Source: Desulfuromusa sp.
GTDB taxonomy: Bacteria; Desulfobacterota; Desulfuromonadia; Desulfuromonadales; Geopsychrobacteraceae
Direction of reading: 5' to 3'
NCBI GenBank assembly: GCA_021647765.1
Contig: JAKIUD010000040.1
Location: 1 to 31,010, forward strand
DNA length: 31,010 nt
Made by a program: the position numbers and the translations under genes. Position 1 is the first letter of the stretch. Each line of letters begins with the position of its first letter. A model generated the notes under the pieces. That model saw only the letters and a list, made by a program, of their open reading frames with translations. It ran no database searches and was not told the origin of the DNA. Positions 7,313-16,280 of this stretch are shown piece after piece.

Positions 7313-8185
7313 TTATTGTTCAATTCCAACCTGGGGTAGAAACCGGGTTAAATCTGCCGGGAGGGGACAATTAATATCAATCTGTTGTTTGCTGAATGGA
7401 TCGACAAAAGCAAGACGGCGGCAATGGAGAAATAATCTGGAAAGCTTCCTGGGGCATGGCCCGCGATAGCGCTGGTCGCCAAACAGAGGATGCCCGGCAT
7501 CGGCAAGTTGGCGGCGAATTTGATGTTGACGACCGGTGTGAAGCTGAATTTCCAACAAAGACACACTATCGTTGCCAACTAAAGTATGGTAACTGCTTTC
7601 CGCAGCTTTCAACTTTCCTTTGGCTGGAATATCGGATAGTAATGTTCCCCGACCGATTATTTTCCCCGTCACCAGAGCCAGATAACTTTTTGTTATCTCT
7701 CCCCGCATAAATAATTTTCCCAGTTCAGAACAACTTTTTTTCCCCTTACCAAAGATAACTGGCCCGGAGGTTTCGAGATCGAGACGATGAATCGGGGCAA
7801 AGCGGAAGAGATCACCCCTTGCGGCGAGAAATATTCCAATCTGATCGGTCAGGTTATCTCTTTCGTGTCCCTTGCCATTGTGGATAGCCAACCGGGCAGG
7901 TTTATTGACGATCAAAATTTCCCGCGTTTCGTAGAGAATGTCCAGCTGTGGTTGGGCTATCTGGCGGTTTGCTAATAGTTCGAGAAGTCGATTGCTGTCA
8001 GGCAGCAGAATACGATCATTGAGTGCGACACAGTCACCCCCTTTGACGGGATCATCAGAAATTTTAACTTTCCCTTTTTTTAGTAACTGGCGCAGGTAGG
8101 ACTCTGGTGCTGCAGGGACACGTTGATGTAATAATTGTTCGATCGGGAGACCAGCTTCTTCTTCAGTAACAATAAATTCAGGCAT
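7313..8185 (-). CDS. RluA-family 23S rRNA pseudouridine synthase
   Basis: The product is 290 residues, an enzyme that isomerises uridine to pseudouridine in RNA. The N-terminus resembles an S4 RNA-binding domain (YLRQLLKKGKVKI). The catalytic block HRLDLETSG carries the nucleophilic Asp at about residue 136. LHTGRQHQIRRQLADAGHPLFGD is the other family signature. I chose the ATG at 8185 (MPEFIVTEEE), because the extra 12 residues of a longer TTG-started frame have no family character. RluA, RluC and RluD subgroups differ in target base, and I cannot tell which applies. The DUF945 gene follows directly. Confidence 0.9.
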   Translation of the reverse strand: MPEFIVTEEEAGLPIEQLLHQRVPAAPESYLRQLLKKGKVKISDDPVKGGDCVALNDRILLPDSNRLLELLANRQIAQPQLDILYETREILIVNKPARLAIHNGKGHERDNLTDQIGIFLAARGDLFRFAPIHRLDLETSGPVIFGKGKKSCSELGKLFMRGEITKSYLALVTGKIIGRGTLLSDIPAKGKLKAAESSYHTLVGNDSVSLLEIQLHTGRQHQIRRQLADAGHPLFGDQRYRGPCPRKLSRLFLHCRRLAFVDPFSKQQIDINCPLPADLTRFLPQVGIEQ

Positions 8186-8238
8186 GGGTAGAATATAGCT
8201 CCAAGTGTTTGGGCGGCTCAATGATTGAAATTTACGAC

Positions 8239-9108
8239 TTATTCTCTGCTCAACTTACCCATATCCCGATGTAACTCTTCCCGCAAACGTTGGGCAATCG
8301 ATCCAACTTTCCCTTGGTTGATAGTGAAGCCATCCACTTTAACGACAGGGGTGACCTCCAGAGAGGTGGAAGTAATAAAGACTTCATCAGAAAATTGTAA
8401 ATCCTGCAACTTAAATTTGCCAGCGATGACCCGTAAGTTCAGTTTTTCTTCACACAGGCGCATAATAGTTGAGCGGGTCACCCCTTCCAGTATCCCGGTA
8501 GATGCTCCGGGGGTAAAGACCCACTGCCCACGAGTCCAGAAAATATTCGAGGCAGATCCTTCACAAATATGTTCCTTGTTATTCAGCATGATCACCTCAA
8601 AAGCTCCCATAGCCTTAGCTTCCAATTTTCCTAAGAGACTGTTGAGGTTACTGATTGATTTGATTTTTGGATTGATTGCCTCCGGGGCATTTCTTCGGGT
8701 CTGTGCTACTTTCAGCTCAATCCCTTTCTGGTAGTAGCTCTCATCAAATCCCTGGAATTCTCGACCGATCACCAGGCAAGTCAGGTTGTTATCCATATCA
8801 CGCTGAAATCCGATCTGCCCTTCCCCCCGGGTTATTGTAATCCGGTAATAAGCATTGTTCAAACCGTTGCGTTCACGGAGCTCCAGCAAGATAGCTTCCA
8901 ACTCCTGCTGGGTCAAGGTAACAGGGTACGAGAGTGCTTCAGCGGATTGTTTCAGCCGTTGATAGTGCTGAGAAAATTGATAGAGGCGTCTGCCAATGGA
9001 GCGAAAGCTCTCAAAAATACCATCGCCATACAAAAAACCCTGGTCAAAAACCGAGATTTTTGCGTTGTCACTTTTGACAAATTCGCCATTCAGATAAACA
9101 TAACTCAT
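8239..9108 (-). CDS. Class IV PLP aminotransferase (IlvE/D-alanine aminotransferase-like)
   Basis: The product is 289 residues, a cytoplasmic PLP enzyme of fold type IV. Recognisable parts are the N-terminal YLNGEFV and GFLYGDGIFES, the Schiff-base lysine in NPKIKSISNLNS (Lys150), the cofactor-binding EGSASNIFW (183-191), and the TGILEGVTR loop (204-212). These motifs are shared by branched-chain aminotransferase, D-amino acid aminotransferase and aminodeoxychorismate lyase; the length and LYGDGIFES favour an IlvE/Dat-type enzyme. Start ATG 9108 has AGGA eight bases upstream. A gap of 53 bases separates it from the pseudouridine synthase gene downstream. Confidence 0.85.
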   Translation of the reverse strand: MSYVYLNGEFVKSDNAKISVFDQGFLYGDGIFESFRSIGRRLYQFSQHYQRLKQSAEALSYPVTLTQQELEAILLELRERNGLNNAYYRITITRGEGQIGFQRDMDNNLTCLVIGREFQGFDESYYQKGIELKVAQTRRNAPEAINPKIKSISNLNSLLGKLEAKAMGAFEVIMLNNKEHICEGSASNIFWTRGQWVFTPGASTGILEGVTRSTIMRLCEEKLNLRVIAGKFKLQDLQFSDEVFITSTSLEVTPVVKVDGFTINQGKVGSIAQRLREELHRDMGKLSRE

Positions 9109-9333
9109 TACTTAATCCTGCAATCAAAATACTTATGTAAAATCAGATTGATAGATGATTCTAGCGTAAAACTGAACTTGGGAAAAGGGGCATTTCCTTG
9201 CATGTCAGGACACACATCTCGCCAACGAACTCTCCTGAAAAAAGGTACGATTTATAGACAGATCTGGCAATTTTTTCAGCAGATTATCCTTTCAGCAACA
9301 GGGGATATCTCCAGAGAATTGGGTTCCTTCTGC

Positions 9334-10743
9334 CTATCTGGAAACACCTCCACCCAGGACAGCATAAAGCCTGACCCGATTTGCAAATTTAGCCAGTTGC
9401 AACGCCACTAAGCCCTGCTCCGCGGCAAACTGGGAACGCTGTGCATCCAGAACACCGAGGTAACTGTCGATCCCCTGAGTGTAGCGTTCTTTGGAGAGGC
9501 GATAGGTCTCAGCAACGGCGTCAACCAGTGCCTGTTGCGCTGCGACCTGTTGCTCGATTGTCCCCTGTACGGCAAGGGCATCGGCAACCTCCCGGAATGC
9601 GTTCTGGATGGTCTTTTCGTACTGGGTCAGAACAATTTCACGATCAGCTTTGCTGACCCGCAATGCCGCCCAGGTGCGCGCATCAAAAATCGGCATGACA
9701 ATCTGCGGAGTAAAATTCCAGGTGTCTGTCCCGGAACCGAAGAGCCCAGAGAGTTCATTACTGGCTGTTCCAATCGATGTGGTCAGTGAAATGCGGGGGA
9801 AGAAAGCCGCTCTTGCAGCACCAATAAAGGCATAGGCTCCTTTGAGCCGATGTTCCGCTGCGACAATGTCGGGTCGGAGTAAAAGGACTTCGGATGATAG
9901 CCCTGGTGATAGTTCTTGCGGTGGGATGACGCTACTCAGATCCGCAGGTAACAGCTCCTCCGCCACGGGGACTCCTGCCAGCAGGTTAAGAGCATTTTTG
10001 TCCTGAGCGACCAGCTGGGTATAACGGGCAACATCTCCCCGTGCGGCTTCGACTGGAATCTGTGCACGGCGTAAGTCAAGTTTGGTAGAAAGCCCGGTAG
10101 CAAAAAGTTTTTCCACCAAAGCGTAGGAATCCTGCTGAGTTGTTAAAGTCAACTGAGCCAGCGTGTAGTTTTCCTGATCTGCAGCAAGGGTCAAGTACCC
10201 TCTGGCCACTTCAGCGATCAATGCAATCTGCGCGCTACGCCGTGCCTCATCCGTTGCCAGATAGGCTTCCAGCGCCTGATCCTTGAGGCTGCGCATTCGC
10301 CCGAAAAAATCAATCTCCCAGGCTGCAATTCCCAGATTAACCCCGTATTGTTCCACGGTTCTGGAATCACCCGGAGCAATCAGGTCGGTAGAACGTCGCT
10401 GTTTTCCTCCTGCTCCCACGGCATTGACCGCAGGAAAGAGTTCTGCACGCTGAATACCGTACATGGCTCGCGCTCGCTCGACATTCAGAGCTGCCAGGCG
10501 CAGGTCACGATTGTTCGTCAAGGCCAGAGCAATGATTTCCCGGAGTTTTTTGTCGGCAAAAAATTCATCCCGGCTCAACTGTGCACCAACAGGGTCTCTC
10601 TGTGCCGTAGTCGACTGGTAAGCTTCACCCTGCGGCCACTGCGCCGGGATCGGTGCTGCGGGCTGTGTGTATTGGGGAGCCAGACTACAGCCGCTCAAAG
10701 TCAGAGCAAGCCCAACCAATAGAAAAAATAATTGCCTATTCAC
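9334..10743 (-). CDS. Outer-membrane efflux factor lipoprotein (NodT/OprM family)
   Basis: The product is 469 residues, the outer-membrane channel of the tripartite pump encoded just upstream. The start is GTG 10743. GGAGGA lies seven bases before it, and the codon overlaps the stop of the RND gene by 8 bases, a clear translational-coupling arrangement. A longer ATG-started frame lacks comparable support. The lipobox LSGC places the lipidated Cys at 19, followed by the usual SLAPQYTQP. Two long OEP repeats follow (NNRDLRLAALNVERARA; LLRPDIVAAEHRL), each with coiled-coil helices that build the periplasmic barrel. It is the third gene of the adaptor-pump-channel operon. Confidence 0.92.
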   Translation of the reverse strand: MNRQLFFLLVGLALTLSGCSLAPQYTQPAAPIPAQWPQGEAYQSTTAQRDPVGAQLSRDEFFADKKLREIIALALTNNRDLRLAALNVERARAMYGIQRAELFPAVNAVGAGGKQRRSTDLIAPGDSRTVEQYGVNLGIAAWEIDFFGRMRSLKDQALEAYLATDEARRSAQIALIAEVARGYLTLAADQENYTLAQLTLTTQQDSYALVEKLFATGLSTKLDLRRAQIPVEAARGDVARYTQLVAQDKNALNLLAGVPVAEELLPADLSSVIPPQELSPGLSSEVLLLRPDIVAAEHRLKGAYAFIGAARAAFFPRISLTTSIGTASNELSGLFGSGTDTWNFTPQIVMPIFDARTWAALRVSKADREIVLTQYEKTIQNAFREVADALAVQGTIEQQVAAQQALVDAVAETYRLSKERYTQGIDSYLGVLDAQRSQFAAEQGLVALQLAKFANRVRLYAVLGGGVSR

Positions 10744-13700
10744 CGTTTTGTCCTCCATTGGTCTCTTCCACGACATGCTTCATCGTGACTTTCTTTCTAT
10801 GTTTACCCATGGCTTTGTAGATCATCACATAAAACAGCGGTGCAAAGATAATAACCAGAAAAGTAGAGGTGATCATTCCGCCCAAAACACCCGTTCCGAT
10901 AGCTCGCTGTGCCCCTGATCCAGCTCCAGTTGCAAGAGCCAGCGGCAGGACACCGAAGCCAAAGGCCAACGAGGTCATGATAATTGGTCGGAGCCTTAGT
11001 TTGGCGGCCTCCAATGTTGCCTCAATCAGCCCCATACCCTCATCAACCCTGGCTCGAGCAAACTGCACAATCAAAATAGCATTCTTGGTCGTCAGCCCCA
11101 GGGTGATCAGCAGGCCGATCTGAAAGTAGACATCGTTTGGCATGCCACGCATACTTGAGGCAATCACCCCACCGATAACCCCGAGGGGCAGGGTCAAAAG
11201 AATCGCGATGGGAATCGGCCAGCTTTCATACAGTGCCGCCAGACAGAGGAAGATAACAAATATTGAAAAAGCGTAGAGCAGTGATGCCTGAGAACCTCCC
11301 TGGCGTTCCTGATAGGAGAGTCCTGTCCAGTCATAGCCAATACCCGACGGCAGCTTGGCGATGAGCCCTTCCATCACGGCCATCGCCTCGCCAGAGCTGT
11401 GCCCTGGAGCTGGTTCCCCCCAGATATTGATTGAGGAGAATCCATTGAAGCGTTCCAGCTTGGGTGAACCCATCGCCCAGCGTCCTTTGGCTATGGAACT
11501 AAACGGAACCATTTTCCCCTTGTTGTTGCGCATATGGAGCTTTTCTAAATCCTGTGGCAGCATCCGATAAGGGGTATCCAGTTGGGCATAAACCTTCTTG
11601 ACCCGTCCTGCCTGAATAAAGTCGTTGACATAGGCACTTCCGAAAGCTGCAGCAATTGTATTGTGAATAGAGCTGATGGGAATACCTAACGCACCAGCTT
11701 TGTCCCAGTCCACATCAATATGATATTCGGCAACATCACTCATTCCATTCGGGCGAACCCTGACCAGACGCGGATCCTGGGCTGCCATACCAAGAAGTTG
11801 ATTGCGTGCTGCCATGAGTTTCTTATGACCTAATCCACCCCGGTCGAGCAGTTGCAGATCAAAACCAGTGGCCATTCCCAATTCGATAACTGGCGGGGGG
11901 GGAAAAGCAAAAACCATTGCCTCTTTAATCTGGGAAAATGCACCCATAGCCCTCCCGGCAATCGCCTTAACCTTCAGATCCGGTCTTTGACGCAATTTCC
12001 AGTCTTTGAGTTTAGCAAAAGCCAGAGCCATATTCTGCCCTTCCCCACCAAAACTCATACCGGCAACGGTAATCAAAGATTCAACCCCCTCTTTCTCCTG
12101 TTCAAGAAAGTATTTTTCCACCTTTTGCATTACTGCGGCACTCTGCTCCATAGTCGATCCTGATGGCAGCATCGCCATGACCATCAGGATACCCTGATCC
12201 TCATCTAGAATATAAGAAGTCGGCATCCGTTGAAATAAGTAGCCCATGCTGATGACAATCAGGACAAACAGAACCAGATAACGTATTTTTTTTGCCAGAA
12301 CACGTCCCACCAGGCGCACATACAGGTTACGAATACGAAAGAAAGTTTTATCGAACCAGCGAAAAAAGGGGCGTAGAAATTTAATTGCACCATCCGAAGA
12401 CTCGTGCCCTTTGGGAATCGGCTTGAGTATTGTGGCACAAAGAACAGGAGTGAGAACCAATGCGACAACGACCGACAGGAGCATGGCAGATATAACCGTT
12501 ATCGAAAACTGCCGATAGATTATTCCGGTAGAGCCGGGGAAGAAGGCCATCGGACCAAAGACTGCCGACAGCACCAGACCAATACCGATCAGGGCACTGG
12601 TAATCTCACCCATTGATTTTGCGGTTGCTTCTCGAGGAGAAAGACCCTCTTCGACCATGATGCGCTCAACGTTCTCTACCACCACAATAGCGTCATCAAC
12701 CAGAAGTCCAATCGCCAGCACCATAGCGAACATGGTCAGCATATTGATGGAAAAACCAAACAGGCCAAGAACCCCAAAGGTTCCAAGCAACACGACTGGC
12801 ACCGCGATAGTTGGAATCAGGGTGGCGCGAAAGGTTCCCATAAACAGGTACATGATAACAAAAACCAAAAGAACGGCTTCAATCAGAGTTTTGACCACCT
12901 CCTCAATTGCCACCCTGGTGAAAGGAGTCGTGTCGTAAGGATAGACAACCTTTAGACCGGAAGGAAAATAGCGACTCATCTCTTCCAGCTTCTGCTTAAC
13001 CGCATCAGCTGTATCAAGGGCATTTGCTCCAGCGGCTTGTCTGATAGCCATAGCGGCAGCGGGCTTACCATTGTACTTAGCTAGGATGTCACTTCGTTCG
13101 GTTCCCAGTTCAGTTCGACCGATATCCTTGATGCGCACCACCGAGCCATCGGGGTTGGTACGAACGGGGATGTTAGCGAACTCCTGCGGGGTTTGCAGCA
13201 GATGCTGGACGATGATAGCGGCATTCAGACGCTGACCTTTGACCGCCGGTGCGCCGCCTAATTGACCCGCAGAGACCTCGACATTGTAAGCTCGGAGCGC
13301 CAGAATGACATCTTCCATGGTCAGATTGTAGCTGGTCAACTTGTCGGGATTGACCCAGATTCGCATCGCATACTGAGAGCCAAAATTTGTGACTTCGCCA
13401 ACACCCGGCACTCTGGAGAGGATCTTTTCCAGATTAGACTGAGCATAATCGCGTAGATCATTACCACCCATGCTGCCATCTTCTGAAATCAAGCCGATGA
13501 TCATCAGATAGTTACGCGTGGATTTACTCACCTTGACACCGGAACGCTGCACCACATCGGGCAGGCTGGCCATGGCAAGCTGTAATTTATTCTGTACTTT
13601 GGACCAGGCAACATCCGGATCCGTCCCCGGTGCGAAAGTCAACTCGACCCGCGAAGCCCCTGACGATGAGCTGGTTCCGGAAATATAAAGCATATCGTCC

Positions 13701-13918
13701 AGACCCGTCATCTTCTGTTCGATAATCTGGGTAACGGTGTTTTCCACCGTTTCACCTGAAGCTCCGGGGAAAAAGGAGTCGATAGCAATGGCGGGTGGAG
13801 CAATGGGTGGATACTGTGAGATCGGCAAGTTATAAATCGCCAAGCCACCAGCAGTCATCATGATAATGGCGATGACCCAGGCAAAGACAGGTCGAGCGAG
13901 AAAGAATTTTGAAAACAT
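10736..13918 (-). CDS. RND multidrug efflux pump, AcrB/MexB (HAE1) type
   Basis: The product is 1060 residues, the usual length for the family, with 12 expected membrane segments and two large periplasmic loops. It begins with the standard MFSKFFLARPVFAWVIAI and NLPISQYPPIAPP. The proton-relay pair is present as Asp408 and Asp409 in GLLVDDAIVVVENVERI, and the TM10 lysine in LGLTTKNAILIVQFA. The protein would exchange protons for drugs, bile-salt-like molecules or solvents across the envelope with the adaptor and channel. Substrates cannot be predicted from sequence. It lies 12 bases after the adaptor gene and overlaps the channel gene, so the three form one transcription unit. Confidence 0.96.
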   Translation of the reverse strand: MFSKFFLARPVFAWVIAIIMMTAGGLAIYNLPISQYPPIAPPAIAIDSFFPGASGETVENTVTQIIEQKMTGLDDMLYISGTSSSSGASRVELTFAPGTDPDVAWSKVQNKLQLAMASLPDVVQRSGVKVSKSTRNYLMIIGLISEDGSMGGNDLRDYAQSNLEKILSRVPGVGEVTNFGSQYAMRIWVNPDKLTSYNLTMEDVILALRAYNVEVSAGQLGGAPAVKGQRLNAAIIVQHLLQTPQEFANIPVRTNPDGSVVRIKDIGRTELGTERSDILAKYNGKPAAAMAIRQAAGANALDTADAVKQKLEEMSRYFPSGLKVVYPYDTTPFTRVAIEEVVKTLIEAVLLVFVIMYLFMGTFRATLIPTIAVPVVLLGTFGVLGLFGFSINMLTMFAMVLAIGLLVDDAIVVVENVERIMVEEGLSPREATAKSMGEITSALIGIGLVLSAVFGPMAFFPGSTGIIYRQFSITVISAMLLSVVVALVLTPVLCATILKPIPKGHESSDGAIKFLRPFFRWFDKTFFRIRNLYVRLVGRVLAKKIRYLVLFVLIVISMGYLFQRMPTSYILDEDQGILMVMAMLPSGSTMEQSAAVMQKVEKYFLEQEKEGVESLITVAGMSFGGEGQNMALAFAKLKDWKLRQRPDLKVKAIAGRAMGAFSQIKEAMVFAFPPPPVIELGMATGFDLQLLDRGGLGHKKLMAARNQLLGMAAQDPRLVRVRPNGMSDVAEYHIDVDWDKAGALGIPISSIHNTIAAAFGSAYVNDFIQAGRVKKVYAQLDTPYRMLPQDLEKLHMRNNKGKMVPFSSIAKGRWAMGSPKLERFNGFSSINIWGEPAPGHSSGEAMAVMEGLIAKLPSGIGYDWTGLSYQERQGGSQASLLYAFSIFVIFLCLAALYESWPIPIAILLTLPLGVIGGVIASSMRGMPNDVYFQIGLLITLGLTTKNAILIVQFARARVDEGMGLIEATLEAAKLRLRPIIMTSLAFGFGVLPLALATGAGSGAQRAIGTGVLGGMITSTFLVIIFAPLFYVMIYKAMGKHRKKVTMKHVVEETNGGQNGE

Positions 13919-13930
13919 CAGTCGCCCCCG

Positions 13931-15256
13931 TTACTTCGCAGAAGAAAACGGCTGAACATCGCCGTTTGAATTGGCTGCAGAATGAAATGGGCTTGCCTTG
14001 ACTGGCGTACCTGGACGCAGCATCGTTAGTCCTTCGACGATGACTTTGTCCCCTGGAGCCAATCCACCTGAAACAACCCACTTACTGCCAATGGCACGAT
14101 CAAGGGTCAGCGGCCGAAAGACCGCCTTGCTCTCGGCATCCAGGATCAGGGCATAGGGATTACCTTTCGGATCACGCGAAACCCCCTGCTGCGGGATAAG
14201 AATAGCCTGTTCATTGATCCCTTCATTTATGACTGTTTGAACAAACATTCCCGGCAGCAGGATCCTCTCAGGGTTGGGGAACAAGGCACGCAAAGTCACT
14301 GAACCGGTGCTTGGATCAACGCTCACATCGCTGAATTGTAAAACTCCCTCAAGGGAATAAGGGGTTCCATCCTCTTGAATCAGCTTGACTTTGCTTTGAT
14401 CTGCTCCGTGCTGGAGGCGACCATCCCTCAGGCGCCGTTTGAGGCGTAACAGATCGATGGTTGACTGCGGCACGTCCGCATAGATCGGATCAAGCTGTTG
14501 AATCGTTGCCAGGGGGATCGGCTGATAAGCGGTGACAATGGCACCATCGGTCACGTTTGATTTACCAATACGACCGGAGATCGGAGCAGTCACTTTGGTG
14601 TATCCCAAATTGATCTGGACTGTCTTTAGTGTCGCCTTTGCCTGTTGAATCGCCGCTTCCGCGGCAGCAATCCGTTTACGGGTACTTTCCACTTGTGCCT
14701 CAGCGGCAAGGAGAGCGGCTTCGGCCACCTTAGCTTCGGTCACCGCCCGGTCGCGTTGTGTCGCTGACACCGCCTTACTTTTATAGGATTCTTCAAACCG
14801 ATCACGGTTCTTCTTCGCCAGTTCGAGGGTTGCCTGCAACTGGGTAACATTGGCGATATTGGCTTTGAGGGCAGCTCTTGCCTGATCGGCATTTTTTTGT
14901 GTAACTGTTACTGTTGCGATGGCGTTATCGCGTGCCGCGGCAAAAGAAGCCGGATCAATTTGATACAGAACCTGTCCAGCTTTGACCTCTGAACCTTCAA
15001 CAAAGAGACGTTTCTGGATCAGACCACTGACCTGAGGGCGGATTTCCGCAACTCTGAAAGCTGCGGTGCGCCCGGGCAACTGCGTAGAGAGCATGATCTT
15101 TTCTGGCTGAACAGTAATAAAAGAAACCTGCGGCATGAGGCGCTGCCGCGGAGCCGGTTTTTTCTGCTCACAGCCAGTTAACAACAAGCTACTCAGTAAA
15201 ATTATGAGCAGCGATCCCCATTGCATAGATTGATTTCCAGTTTTTTTGCGTTGCAT
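13931..15256 (-). CDS. RND efflux periplasmic adaptor lipoprotein (AcrA/MexA type)
   Basis: The product is 441 residues. The start at 15256 is fixed by GGAGG about seven bases upstream; the frame could run to 15307 but that part covers the leader. The signal ends in lipobox LTGC with Cys29. The adaptor domains follow in order: first lipoyl half (PQVSGLIQKRLFVEGSEVKAG), a long helical hairpin rich in Ala, Lys and Glu (about 110-215), second lipoyl half (TKVTAPISGRIGKSNVTDG), then beta-barrel and membrane-proximal domains. It bridges the RND pump and the outer-membrane channel. First gene of the operon, with a TetR-type palindrome upstream at 15332. Confidence 0.95.
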   Translation of the reverse strand: MQRKKTGNQSMQWGSLLIILLSSLLLTGCEQKKPAPRQRLMPQVSFITVQPEKIMLSTQLPGRTAAFRVAEIRPQVSGLIQKRLFVEGSEVKAGQVLYQIDPASFAAARDNAIATVTVTQKNADQARAALKANIANVTQLQATLELAKKNRDRFEESYKSKAVSATQRDRAVTEAKVAEAALLAAEAQVESTRKRIAAAEAAIQQAKATLKTVQINLGYTKVTAPISGRIGKSNVTDGAIVTAYQPIPLATIQQLDPIYADVPQSTIDLLRLKRRLRDGRLQHGADQSKVKLIQEDGTPYSLEGVLQFSDVSVDPSTGSVTLRALFPNPERILLPGMFVQTVINEGINEQAILIPQQGVSRDPKGNPYALILDAESKAVFRPLTLDRAIGSKWVVSGGLAPGDKVIVEGLTMLRPGTPVKASPFHSAANSNGDVQPFSSAK

Positions 15257-15290
15257 TAAAAAACCTCCAAATTTGTGTGACGAGATACGA

Positions 15291-15318
15291 TCTATATAAT
15301 TCGCCAATTAATTTTCAA
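15291..15318 (-). promoter_or_regulatory. Possible promoter of the efflux operon
   Basis: On the minus strand TTGAAA (15318-15313) is followed after 16 bases by TATAGA (15296-15291), about 35 bases before the adaptor start codon. Both hexamers are imperfect and the spacing is one short of ideal. The candidate is supported mainly by its position between the operator and the ribosome-binding site. Confidence 0.35.
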
Positions 15319-15331
15319 ACTATTCCGGACT

Positions 15332-15347
15332 GAATGAAGATTCATTC
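15332..15347. promoter_or_regulatory. TetR-type operator upstream of the efflux operon
   Basis: GAATGAA-GA-TTCATTC is a perfect 7+2+7 palindrome. Nearly the same sequence occurs just downstream of the putative -10 of the tetR gene (16154-16169), with 13 of 14 arm positions shared. The shared outer bases CTGA extend the match. Two copies flanking a TetR-family gene and the operon it precedes make this the likely binding site of that repressor. Confidence 0.7.
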
Positions 15348-15384
15348 CTTTTCTTACTGCAAGGCTCTCCTTTTGTGTAACAAC

Positions 15385-15457
15385 CCTGAGTGGCACTCAG
15401 GTTAAGCAGTATGGCAGTGAACTCGGGACTGTCCCCAGCACCATCGGGGGCTGTCCC
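15385..15457. repeat. Pair of hairpins between efflux operon and tetR
   Basis: CCTGAGT-GGC-ACTCAGG (15385-15401) is a perfect 7-base stem with a 3-base loop. A second element at 15425-15457 begins GGGACTGTCCCC and ends GGGGGCTGTCCC, and can fold so that GGGAC pairs with GTCCC. The second resembles REP-like intergenic repeats. Neither has a following T tract on the minus strand, so they are weak candidates for the tetR terminator. No gene is seen in 15257-15548; apart from these hairpins it holds the operator and putative promoter listed separately. Confidence 0.5.
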
Positions 15458-15548
15458 AAGAGTTTACGAGCCATGAAACCGCACCGCAAAAACCTGGGAC
15501 AGGCTCCTAGCGTCATTCAGAGCAATCCCCCAATCGACAAGAAGAATA

Positions 15549-16139
15549 CTAGTTTTCTGCCTTGATCGCGTTCCAGCTCGCCTCAGCGGTTTGCTGTATC
15601 AGGGCTTCATCCAGCGTTACAAGTCCGGATAACGAATCACGAAGTAAAAAAATAATCGGACCAAAAGTCATAGCCAGGTAGAGTGGTAGCGGCAGATCTT
15701 TAAGCGACTTCGCTTTGTTGCCAAAAAAAAGATCGACAAACGGGTTTGACGAACCACCTCTCCCTTCGCATAAAAATTTCGCACGTTTTTTATCCGCCCC
15801 ATAGGGTGAGCTATAATACTGTTCAAGAAATTTGAATTCTTGAGGATGCTTATCCAGATATTGAATCAGACTGGTCACTAATTGAATAAATTCGCTCCGT
15901 CCCGACAGTTCAGGATTCATACTGGCCGTAATCGCTTTTTGCAGAGCATCATCTACCATAGTAAAAACAGCATGAATGAGCTCATCCTTATCCTTGAAAT
16001 ATCGGTAGATACTCCCTACGCCAACCCCGGCCAGAGACGCCAGTTGAGAAACGGGGGAGCTGTGGAAACCATTTTCGGCAAACTGCTCCAAAGCTGCATA
16101 CAGGATTAAATCAGATTTATTTTGCTGAGTAACAGACAT
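15549..16139 (-). CDS. TetR/AcrR-family transcriptional repressor of the efflux operon
   Basis: The product is 196 residues. The N-terminal helix-turn-helix is clear at about 28-55 (VSQLASLAGVGVGSIYRYFKDKDELI), preceded by the usual AALEQFAENGF. The C-terminal part is the variable ligand-binding and dimerisation domain. GGAGGAG lies just before ATG 16139. It precedes the adaptor-pump-channel operon on the same strand with a 292-base gap, and matching palindromes sit in front of both units. I infer that it represses the pump operon and itself and is released by a pump substrate, as for AcrR and TtgR. The inducer is unknown. Confidence 0.9.
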   Translation of the reverse strand: MSVTQQNKSDLILYAALEQFAENGFHSSPVSQLASLAGVGVGSIYRYFKDKDELIHAVFTMVDDALQKAITASMNPELSGRSEFIQLVTSLIQYLDKHPQEFKFLEQYYSSPYGADKKRAKFLCEGRGGSSNPFVDLFFGNKAKSLKDLPLPLYLAMTFGPIIFLLRDSLSGLVTLDEALIQQTAEASWNAIKAEN

Positions 16140-16153
16140 AGACTCCTCCGCCA

Positions 16154-16169
16154 GAATGAACGTTCAGTC
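16154..16169. promoter_or_regulatory. TetR-type operator at the tetR promoter
   Basis: GAATGAA-CG-TTCAGTC matches the efflux operator at 15332-15347 except for one arm base and the central pair. It lies immediately downstream of the putative -10 of tetR, over the expected transcription start, which would allow autorepression. It also lies about 110 bases before the divergent lysE gene. Confidence 0.7.
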
Positions 16170-16170
16170 A

Positions 16171-16199
16171 GTTTTAAGGAATTTATCTCCAGCTGTCAA
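16171..16199 (-). promoter_or_regulatory. Putative sigma70 promoter of tetR
   Basis: On the minus strand a consensus -35 TTGACA (16199-16194) is followed after exactly 17 bases by TAAAAC (16176-16171), which matches four of six -10 positions. The operator palindrome begins two bases further on. Confidence 0.6.
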
Positions 16200-16280
16200 G
16201 AAGTATATTTTCGTTTTTTCTCGGCACACTTTTTATTCCGCCATCTACCCTCAGTCTCAGATTCATGGTAGTGAAAGAAT

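Noticed and set aside
8225..8734. 169-codon plus-strand frame
   Set aside because: Antisense to the class IV aminotransferase; no domain features or ribosome-binding site.
9109..9333. Gap between the aminotransferase and outer-membrane factor genes
   Set aside because: Contains stretches open on the plus strand but no recognisable protein, hairpin or promoter beyond the ribosome-binding site of the aminotransferase.
15425..15457. GGGACTGTCCCC hairpin as a rho-independent terminator of tetR
   Set aside because: No T tract follows on the minus strand and the sequence resembles dispersed intergenic repeats.
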